Shown: positions 56,301-64,000 of the stretch, in pieces
Position numbering within the stretch: the stretch's first letter is position 1
Layout of the letters: each line of letters starts with the position of its first letter
DNA from: Microbacterium kunmingense
GTDB taxonomy: Bacteria; Actinomycetota; Actinomycetes; Actinomycetales; Microbacteriaceae
Length of the DNA stretch: 64,000 bases
Direction: 5' to 3'
NCBI RefSeq assembly: GCF_023155745.1
Contig: NZ_JAKNUS010000011.1
Location: 62,001-126,000, forward strand
The notes under the pieces: model-generated
Databases searched by the model: none
Seen by the model: only the letters and a program-made list of their open reading frames with translations
What the model was told of the DNA's origin: nothing
Position numbers and translations under genes: made by a program

Positions 56301-56575
56301 GCGTTGCGGCGACGGCGTTCCCGCGCGGGCACGCGAAGCCCTGACGCCAGCAGCGCGCGCACCAGCTGGTGCCCGTCCACCGGGCGGGCACCGGCCTGAA
56401 CGAGGCGATCGTACGCGTCCTCGGGCACGTCGTAGTGATCGAGATCGAACCCACGGCGGGGGATGCCGGCGGCCGCCGCGAATGCGTGGAGCTCGTCGAG
56501 ATCGCTGTCGCTGATCAGGTGCGACCAGAGCCGCCCGTGGGCGGGCCATCGGGGATCGTCGATCAGGATCGCCAT
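56294..56575 (-). CDS. DUF4031 domain protein
   Basis: 93 aa. MAILIDDPRWPAHGRLWSHLISDSDLDELHAFA followed by AGIPRRGFDLDHYDVPEDAY is the DUF4031 pattern. It is a small cytosolic protein of unknown function, with conserved His/Asp residues (HYDVP, WPAHG) that might form a metal or catalytic site. TAGGAT lies six bases before the ATG (56582-56587), so it is probably leaderless. Its end overlaps rne by 7 nt. Confidence 0.85.
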   Translation of the reverse strand: MAILIDDPRWPAHGRLWSHLISDSDLDELHAFAAAAGIPRRGFDLDHYDVPEDAYDRLVQAGARPVDGHQLVRALLASGLRVPARERRRRNAH

Positions 56576-56618
56576 GCCGTGATCCTATGGTCGCGACGGG
56601 ACACGCGGTCCGCGGCTT

Positions 56619-56732
56619 TTGCCTGAGGTCGAGGCATCCGGTAATGTATCCCTTTGGTGCGTCGAGAAATCCGCACCATGTCTTGTGTGACATCCCGAGC
56701 GCGTGCGCTCCCAGAAGAAAAACAGGTGTGAA
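56619..56732 (+). promoter_or_regulatory. rplU-rpmA promoter and two-hairpin leader
   Basis: TTGCCT (56619-56624), 17 bp, TAATGT (56642-56647) is the best -35/-10 pair in the window. The leader then folds TGGTGCG/CGCACCA (56655-56661 with 56672-56678) and GAGCGC/GCGCTC (56697-56702 with 56705-56710), leaving an A-rich single strand before GTG 56733. A candidate autoregulatory r-protein leader. Confidence 0.55.
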
Positions 56733-57041
56733 GTGGTTTACGCAGTTGTGCGCGCCGGCGGCCGTCAGGAGAAGGTGGAGGTCGGCACGATCGTCGTCCT
56801 CGACCGTCAGCAGGCGAAGGTGGGCGACAAGCTCGAGCTGCCCGCGGTTCTGCTCGTCGACGGCGACGCCGTGACGACCGATGCCGACAAGCTCGCGAAG
56901 GTCACCGTGACCGCCGAGGTCCTCGGCGAAGAGCGCGGGCCAAAGATCGTGATCCAGAAGTTCAAGAACAAGACCGGATACAAGAAGCGCCAGGGTCACC
57001 GTCAGGACCTCACGCGCGTCAAGATCACCGGCATCAAGTAA
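56733..57041 (+). CDS. rplU: 50S ribosomal protein L21
   Basis: 102 aa. [22 protein letters not shown] and the C-terminal [24 protein letters not shown] are L21. An upstream frame to 56703 exists, but the GTG at 56733 gives the exact family length. L21 binds 23S rRNA near L20. It is the first gene of rplU-rpmA, 18 bp before rpmA, with a structured leader. Confidence 0.97.
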   Translation: MVYAVVRAGGRQEKVEVGTIVVLDRQQAKVGDKLELPAVLLVDGDAVTTDADKLAKVTVTAEVLGEERGPKIVIQKFKNKTGYKKRQGHRQDLTRVKITGIK

Positions 57042-57059
57042 GCCCAGGGAGACGTAGAG

Positions 57060-59733
<2,674 letters not shown>

Positions 59734-59769
59734 CCGCTCGGACCCACCGACGGTCGCTACCCTGGAGGC

Positions 59770-61071
59770 ATGTCCACCTCCTCCGCCGATCTGGTTGCCG
59801 AGACCGAGCACGATGCCGACGCTGAGGACGGTGCGGTCGTCCGCATGCGGAGGGCGAAGGATGCCGCGCGCTCGATCGGTCTTCTCACCGACGCCCAGAA
59901 GCGGCACGGCCTGCACGCGATCGCGGACGCGATCGCCGCGGCCGCCGACGAGATCATCGCCGCGAACCGTGACGATCTCCAGCGCGGTCGTGAGGAGGGC
60001 ATGTCCGACGCGCTGCAGGACCGACTGTCGCTGACGCCGTCCCGCGTGGCAGCCCTCGCCGAGGCCGTTCGGGCGATCAGCGAACTTCCCGATCCGGTCG
60101 GGCGCGTCCTCGACGCCCGAACGCTTCCCAGCGGCGTGGCTCTGACGAAGGTCTCGGTGCCCTTCGGCGTCGTCGGGGCGATCTACGAAGCCCGACCCAA
60201 CGTCACCGTGGACATCACTGCTCTCGCCCTCCGCTCCGGGAACGCCGTCGTCCTGCGTGGGGGGAGCGCCGCGGCATCCAGCAACGCCACGATCGTTTCC
60301 GTCATGCGCCGAGCGCTGGCCTCGGTCGGAATCGATCCCGAGAGTGTCCAGACGGTCGATCCGTTCGGCCGCGACGGAGCCCGCGCCCTCATGACCGCCC
60401 GGGGGCTCATCGACGTCCTGGTGCCCCGGGGGAGCGCGGCGCTCATCCACACCGTCGTGACCGAGTCCACCGTTCCGGTGATCGAGACGGGTGCCGGTGT
60501 GGTGCACATCGTCCTCGACGAGTCCGCGCCCCTGGAGTGGGCGCGAGACATCGTCGTCAACGCGAAGGTGCAGCGTCCCAGTGTGTGCAACGCCGTCGAG
60601 ACGGTCCTCGTGCACCGCGGTGCGGCCGAACGACTGGTCCCGGCCGTCGTCGATGCCCTCGTCTCGCGCGGTGTCACCGTCCACGGCGACCAGACCACGT
60701 TGCATCTGGCCGGACAGGGTGTACCGGCCGATGAGGCGGACTGGGCGGCCGAGTACCTCAGTCTCGACGTCGCGATGCGCGTGGTCGATGACCTCGACGA
60801 GGCGCTGGAGCACATTCGCCGATACTCCACGCAGCACACCGAATCGATCATCACGATGGATGACACCAGCGCCGAGCGGTTCGTGGCGGAGGTGGACTCG
60901 GCGGTGGTGATGGTCAACGCGTCCACGCGCTTCACCGACGGAGGCGAATTCGGGTTCGGCGCCGAGGTCGGTATCTCCACGCAGAAACTCCACGCCCGCG
61001 GTCCCATGGGCCTCGCCGAGCTCACCAGCGCCAAGTGGATCGCGCGGGGTACCGGGCAAGTGCGCGGTTGA
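59770..61071 (+). CDS. proA: Glutamate-5-semialdehyde dehydrogenase
   Basis: 433 aa aldehyde-dehydrogenase-superfamily enzyme, the second step of proline synthesis. The catalytic cysteine is C273 in RPSVCNAVETVL, with VLRGGSAAASSN as the NADP-binding region and GPMGLAELTSAKW near the C-terminus. TACCCT lies six bases before the ATG (59758-59763), so proA has its own probable leaderless promoter despite following proB by 36 bp. Confidence 0.96.
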   Translation: MSTSSADLVAETEHDADAEDGAVVRMRRAKDAARSIGLLTDAQKRHGLHAIADAIAAAADEIIAANRDDLQRGREEGMSDALQDRLSLTPSRVAALAEAVRAISELPDPVGRVLDARTLPSGVALTKVSVPFGVVGAIYEARPNVTVDITALALRSGNAVVLRGGSAAASSNATIVSVMRRALASVGIDPESVQTVDPFGRDGARALMTARGLIDVLVPRGSAALIHTVVTESTVPVIETGAGVVHIVLDESAPLEWARDIVVNAKVQRPSVCNAVETVLVHRGAAERLVPAVVDALVSRGVTVHGDQTTLHLAGQGVPADEADWAAEYLSLDVAMRVVDDLDEALEHIRRYSTQHTESIITMDDTSAERFVAEVDSAVVMVNASTRFTDGGEFGFGAEVGISTQKLHARGPMGLAELTSAKWIARGTGQVRG

Positions 61072-61119
61072 CCGCCTAGACTGGGAAGGCCTGCACCCGG
61101 GAAAACGAACGGAGCCCGA

Positions 61120-61347
61120 ATGACGACCTTCGCGACGCTTGTCAGCATCGCCGCCGAAGAGGCCGAGTCCCACGGGAACGTGGCGCTGGAGACGGTGTGG
61201 TACGGCATCGTGGCCATCATCGTCTTCGCGGCGCTCGCCCTCGTCACCGCGTCCTACCGCAATGTGGCGAACCGCCACGCGCACAAGGCCGAGGCCTACT
61301 CGCAGGCCCACGCCAACGACATCGTGAAGGCGGGGCACGGCCACTAG
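61120..61347 (+). CDS. Small single-pass membrane protein
   Basis: 75 aa, unrecognised. A hydrophobic helix (about residues 27-43, WYGIVAIIVFAALALV) follows an acidic N-terminus (AAEEAESHG); the C-terminal half is rich in His/Ala (NRHAHKAEAYSQAHANDIVKAGHGH) and ends in HGH, a possible metal-binding tail. -10-like TAGACT at about 61077 and a ribosome site (ACGGAG) support expression. It lies between proA and nadD. Confidence 0.75.
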   Translation: MTTFATLVSIAAEEAESHGNVALETVWYGIVAIIVFAALALVTASYRNVANRHAHKAEAYSQAHANDIVKAGHGH

Positions 61348-61356
61348 GCCGCGCGC

Positions 61357-61953
61357 ATGCGTTCGACGCGTCCCCCGAGGATCGGGGTGATGGGCGGGAC
61401 CTTCGATCCCATCCACCACGGCCACCTCGTCGCGGCCAGCGAAGTGGCGCAGTCGTTCGACCTCGATGAGGTCGTCTTCGTCCCGACGGGGAATCCCTGG
61501 CAGAAGACCCGCGTCAGCGACAGCGAGCACCGCTACCTCATGACGGTGATCGCGACCGCCTCGAATCCTCAGTTCACGGTCAGCCGCGTGGACATCGACC
61601 GTTCCGGCCCGACGTACACGATCGACACGCTGCGCGACCTGAAGAGCCAGCGACCCGATGCCGAGCTGTTCTTCATCACCGGCGCGGACGCCATAGCGCA
61701 AATTCTCAGTTGGAGGGACCATGATGAACTGTGGGATCTCGCCCACTTCGTCGCCGTCTCTCGTCCAGGTCACGTCCTCGACACCGCGGGCCTGCCGACC
61801 GAAGATGTGAGTCAGCTGCAGATCCCCGCCCTCGCCATCTCGTCGACGGATTGCCGAGAACGCGTTCGCCGAGGCCACCCGGTGTGGTACCTCGTGCCGG
61901 ACGGCGTCGTGCAATACATTGCCAAGCATCACCTCTACCGGAGCAAGGAATGA
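61357..61953 (+). CDS. nadD: Nicotinate-nucleotide adenylyltransferase
   Basis: 198 aa nucleotidyltransferase of NAD synthesis. The T/HxGH motif is [12 protein letters not shown] (about residues 12-23), with TPxxPxxK-like [20 protein letters not shown] and the C-terminal [13 protein letters not shown] with [10 protein letters not shown] short upstream extension (MRSTRPPR) is uncertain; start codons further in are possible. The stop overlaps the next gene by 4 nt. Confidence 0.95.
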   Translation: MRSTRPPRIGVMGGTFDPIHHGHLVAASEVAQSFDLDEVVFVPTGNPWQKTRVSDSEHRYLMTVIATASNPQFTVSRVDIDRSGPTYTIDTLRDLKSQRPDAELFFITGADAIAQILSWRDHDELWDLAHFVAVSRPGHVLDTAGLPTEDVSQLQIPALAISSTDCRERVRRGHPVWYLVPDGVVQYIAKHHLYRSKE

Positions 61954-62891
61954 CGGACAATCCAGCGAACCCCCCGCTGACCCGCAAGCAACTGCGTGAG
62001 ATCCGCAACACCGGCGCGACTCCGGTCGTCAGCCAGGAAGCAATCGACTCCGCACGCCAGGACGCGACGTCGACGGAGCCTGCGCCCGAGAAGAGCGCGG
62101 CCCCGGTCGCCCCCCTCGCCCGGGCCGCGGAACCGGCCGTCGTCGGGGCCCCGCCCGTGGCGGACGCGGCCGTCGACCTGGGTGTGTCGCCCCTCACGCG
62201 TCGACAGGCCCGTCAGCAGGAGCGGATCCGCACCGCGTCGGTTCCCGTGATCGCATCCGACCTGATGGGTTCCGCGTCGCAGCCCGCTCCCTCACCGGAG
62301 ATCTCCGGCCCTGCGGTCGACGTGGTATCCGAGTCGGCTCCTCGAGAGGCTGCATCGGTCGCGTCGGTCGATGACCCCGCCGCGCCGGGAGATCGGGCCA
62401 CCGTCAGCCCGAGGCTCGGTGCCGAGCTCCTCGAAGCCGAGGCCGTGCAGGTCGACCTCCCGCCCTCTTTCGATCAGCTGCTCACGCGGGCGCCGGCCTC
62501 GACCTCGAGCACCCCGCACGCCCTCATCGTTTCGCAGACGCCGTCACCCCAGATCATGGCGCCGGTCAACGCCACCGGCGAGGTGATCATCACGGGAATG
62601 CTGAACCTTCCCGATGGACTCGGATCGACCGGGCACGCCCCCGGCACGGCCGACGGCAAAGACGTCGACGCCGTGCTCGTCGACGGTGAGCTTCCGGCGC
62701 ATTCGTCACCGACGCCGATCGCCGCGAGCGCCGCGATCAGCACGGTCAAGCTGCCCGGTGAGATCATCCAGCCGCCGGCGCCGGAGAAGGGCAGCCGCCT
62801 CATGATCGCGCTGGCCATCACCGCCGGCGCCCTCGCCCTCGCCCTGGCCGCGGTGCTCATCCTCGCGTTCGTCAGCGGGGTGTTCGCGTGA
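61950..62891 (+). CDS. Hypothetical single-pass membrane protein, disordered N-terminal region
   Basis: 313 aa, unrecognised. Two short basic repeats, [13 protein letters not shown] (residues about 10-22) and [15 protein letters not shown] (about 80-95), lie in a long Ala/Pro/Ser-rich disordered region. A single hydrophobic helix near the C-terminus (about 288-310) anchors it with almost nothing beyond, like a tail-anchored protein facing the cytosol. It overlaps nadD and rsfS by 4 nt each, so it is translated with them. Function unknown; the basic repeats could bind RNA or ribosomes. Confidence 0.75.
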   Translation: MTDNPANPPLTRKQLREIRNTGATPVVSQEAIDSARQDATSTEPAPEKSAAPVAPLARAAEPAVVGAPPVADAAVDLGVSPLTRRQARQQERIRTASVPVIASDLMGSASQPAPSPEISGPAVDVVSESAPREAASVASVDDPAAPGDRATVSPRLGAELLEAEAVQVDLPPSFDQLLTRAPASTSSTPHALIVSQTPSPQIMAPVNATGEVIITGMLNLPDGLGSTGHAPGTADGKDVDAVLVDGELPAHSSPTPIAASAAISTVKLPGEIIQPPAPEKGSRLMIALAITAGALALALAAVLILAFVSGVFA

Positions 62892-63292
62892 CCGCCACGG
62901 AGTCCTCGCGCGCGATGCTTCAGATCGCGGCCGCTGCCGCCGACGACAAGGGCGCGGAAGACCTCGTGGCGTTGGACGTGTCCGAGCCGCTGCCTCTCGT
63001 GGACATCTTCCTCCTGGCGACGGGACGCAGCGAGCGGAACGTCGCGGCCATCGCCGACGAGGTCGAGCAGAAGCTGCTGGATGCGGGCCACAAGAGGCTT
63101 CGCCGCGAAGGACGCCAGGAGGCACGGTGGGTGCTTCTGGACTTCGGTGATCTCGTCGTGCACGTCTTCCACGAGGAGGAGCGGATCTTCTATGGTCTGG
63201 AGCGGCTGTGGAAGGATTGCCCGATCGTCCCGATCGAGGTGCCCGCGCACGCCGGCGATGCGGACGGCGGCCGTGGTTCGAGGCACGCCTGA
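62888..63292 (+). CDS. rsfS: Ribosomal silencing factor RsfS
   Basis: 134 aa. RsfS binds L14 and blocks subunit joining under starvation. Recognisable blocks are ALDVSEPLPLVDIFLLATGRSERNVAAIADEVE (about 28-60) and ARWVLLDFGDLVVHVFHEEERIFYGLERLW. The GTG overlaps the previous stop. It is the last gene of the nadD operon and is followed by the tRNA-Ala gene. Confidence 0.95.
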   Translation: MTATESSRAMLQIAAAAADDKGAEDLVALDVSEPLPLVDIFLLATGRSERNVAAIADEVEQKLLDAGHKRLRREGRQEARWVLLDFGDLVVHVFHEEERIFYGLERLWKDCPIVPIEVPAHAGDADGGRGSRHA

Positions 63293-63306
63293 GCATGTAG
63301 TAATCT
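63277..63306 (+). promoter_or_regulatory. Probable tRNA-Ala promoter
   Basis: TTCGAG (63277-63282), 18 bp, TAATCT (63301-63306), about 28 bp before the tRNA. The -35 overlaps the rsfS coding end. Confidence 0.45.
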
Positions 63307-63312
63307 TGTGGG

Positions 63313-63330
63313 GTTGCCTCCTGAGGCAAC
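63313..63330 (+). terminator. Hairpin between rsfS and tRNA-Ala
   Basis: GTTGCCTC and GAGGCAAC pair perfectly with CT between, four bases before the tRNA. It may end rsfS transcription or mark a processing site in the tRNA leader. Confidence 0.4.
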
Positions 63331-63334
63331 GTCC

Positions 63335-63407
63335 GGGCCTGTGGCGCAGCTGGTAGCGCACCTGCATGGCATGCAGGGGGTCAGGGGTTCGAGTCCCCTC
63401 AGGTCCA
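63335..63407 (+). tRNA. tRNA-Ala (GGC)
   Basis: Acceptor GGGCCTG/CAGGTCC (with a G-T pair), discriminator A. The anticodon arm CCTGC-ATGGCAT-GCAGG gives GGC, and the T-loop is GTTCGAGTC. CCA is encoded (63408-63410). The IS-like sequence begins directly after. Confidence 0.95.
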
Positions 63408-63415
63408 CCATGTGA

Positions 63416-63461
63416 TGAGTCGCGACATAGGAGACATCTGAGTCGCGACATAGATGACATG
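63416..63461. repeat. Two tandem 23-bp repeats at the IS end
   Basis: The units at 63416-63438 and 63439-63461 both read TGAGTCGCGACATAG then GACAT with three differences between them; each contains the palindrome GTCGCGAC. Likely transposase-binding sites of the terminal repeat. Confidence 0.8.
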
Positions 63462-63998
63462 TCATGAAGGAGAGTCCGGCCATCGGCCGGGCTCTTTTTC
63501 GTTGTTTCGCCAGTAGGTGCGGGCGGGATTGATGGTGTTCGTAGCGAGGATTTCGCCGGTGTCGAGGTGGATGACGGTGATGGTGTGTTCGTCGGTGATG
63601 AGGATGCAGCGTTTCCCGCGGTGTGCGGCGCCGATGCCGAGGTGGTGCATGCGGGCGGCGCGGCGGAAGCTGATCTTCCCGTTGGTGCCGACGTGGTCGT
63701 AGCGGATCCGGTAGTGGACGGCGTCGTGCCGGCTGCCGGCGGGGGTGGCTTTCGGGGTGGCGGTGTAGGCCGTTGCTGGGGTGAGTGAGTGGGCGCGGTG
63801 TGGCCGGGCGGTGTTGTAGTGCTCTCGGAACGTGTCGAGCTGGGTCTGCAGCTCGCTGATCGTGTGCGCGCGCGGTCGTGCCGCGAGCCAGCGTTTCAGG
63901 GTCTGGTGGAAGCGTTCGATCTTGCCTTGGGTCTGGGGGTGGTTGGGGGCGCCGTTCTTCTGGCGGATGTTCAGGGCTGCGAGGACGTATTCGAACTC
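63462..63998 (-). CDS. IS481-family transposase, C-terminal part (5' end outside window)
   Basis: About 178 residues are visible. NHPQTQGKIERFHQTLKRWL holds the final catalytic glutamate of the DDE triad, and YNTARPHRAHSLTPATAY follows, both typical of IS481/integrase-core transposases. A C-terminal beta-rich domain (VGTNGKISFRRAARMHHLG, TVIHLDTGEIL) resembles the Mu-type barrel found after such cores. The frame is intact to the window edge, so the copy may be functional. Confidence 0.88.
   Translation of the reverse strand, partial: EFEYVLAALNIRQKNGAPNHPQTQGKIERFHQTLKRWLAARPRAHTISELQTQLDTFREHYNTARPHRAHSLTPATAYTATPKATPAGSRHDAVHYRIRYDHVGTNGKISFRRAARMHHLGIGAAHRGKRCILITDEHTITVIHLDTGEILATNTINPARTYWRNNEKEPGRWPDSPS
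63472..63499 (+). terminator. Intrinsic terminator reading from tRNA-Ala into the IS
   Basis: GAGTCCGGCC (63472-63481), loop ATC, GGCCGGGCTC (63485-63494, one T-G pair) and TTTTT form a canonical plus-strand terminator inside the transposase coding end. Confidence 0.75.
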
Positions 63999-64000
63999 GT

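Larger units (their letters stand above)
63411..64000 (-). mobile_element. IS481-family insertion sequence, one end (continues past the window)
   Basis: The element appears to begin with TGTGATGAGTCGCGACATAG at 63411, immediately after the CCA of tRNA-Ala, and runs off the window. It carries the 3' part of a DDE transposase on the minus strand, a tandem repeat at its end and an internal terminator. The exact boundary and the other end cannot be seen. Confidence 0.75.

Overview
The window is a very GC-rich stretch of an actinobacterial chromosome. The gene content and protein style (GTG starts, leaderless -10 boxes at start codons, GatCAB, ClpS-DUF2017, type II IleS with a translational T-box, actinobacterial CpfC-like ferrochelatase) fit Microbacteriaceae best, probably Microbacterium or a close relative. 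The genus is an inference. Nearly all of it is core chromosome, and the only mobile DNA is the end of an IS481-type element at the right edge.

Layout. 1-7.4 kb: end of ligA, a convergent acyl-CoA ligase, gatC-gatA-gatB and dinB. 7.4-10.4 kb: a small GerW-like protein, a P-loop kinase, a tightly overlapping zincin-clpS-DUF2017 operon, tRNA-His, orn and tRNA-Arg. 10.5-16.8 kb: small hypothetical proteins, the divergent yczE/MocR pair, an SSB paralogue, a lipoprotein, ettA and a thioesterase. 16.8-24.4 kb: tesB, a protein of unknown function, an FAD dehydrogenase overlapping a truncated globin, an MscS channel and pepN. 24.5-33.3 kb: hemH, rpiB, a Nei-type glycosylase, PaiB-like and amidohydrolase genes, dps, an OafA-like acyltransferase, a gamma carbonic anhydrase, tRNA-Gly and tRNA-Pro. 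33.3-43 kb: tig-clpP1-clpP2-clpX, a serine hydrolase, an M3 peptidase and an ArsR-like regulator with an MFS exporter. 43-53 kb: valS, an MHS transporter, T-box-ileS-folC-DUF4233-ndk and a VKOR protein. 53.6-63.4 kb: rne-rplU-rpmA-obg-proB-proA-nadD-rsfS with interspersed small proteins, then tRNA-Ala and the IS.

From memory, the order ssb-ettA-thioesterase-glbO-pepN-rpiB-nei-tig-clpP1P2-clpX-valS-folC-ndk-rne-rplU-rpmA-obg-proB-proA-nadD-rsfS follows the Mycobacterium tuberculosis Rv2478c-to-Rv2420c block. The other genes are lineage-specific insertions into that ancient order. The themes are protein quality control (tig, ClpPX, ClpS, peptidases), translation (GatCAB, ValS, IleS, EttA, L21/L27, Obg, RsfS, tRNAs), RNA decay (RNase E/G, Orn) and redox/iron (hemH, globin, Dps, VKOR).

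I see no CRISPR array, prophage or defence island. The most interesting signals are regulatory RNAs and operators (the ileS T-box, an rplU leader, an rne leader hairpin, an operator inside a leaderless promoter), the zincin-ClpS-DUF2017 module, and the IS481 end beside tRNA-Ala.
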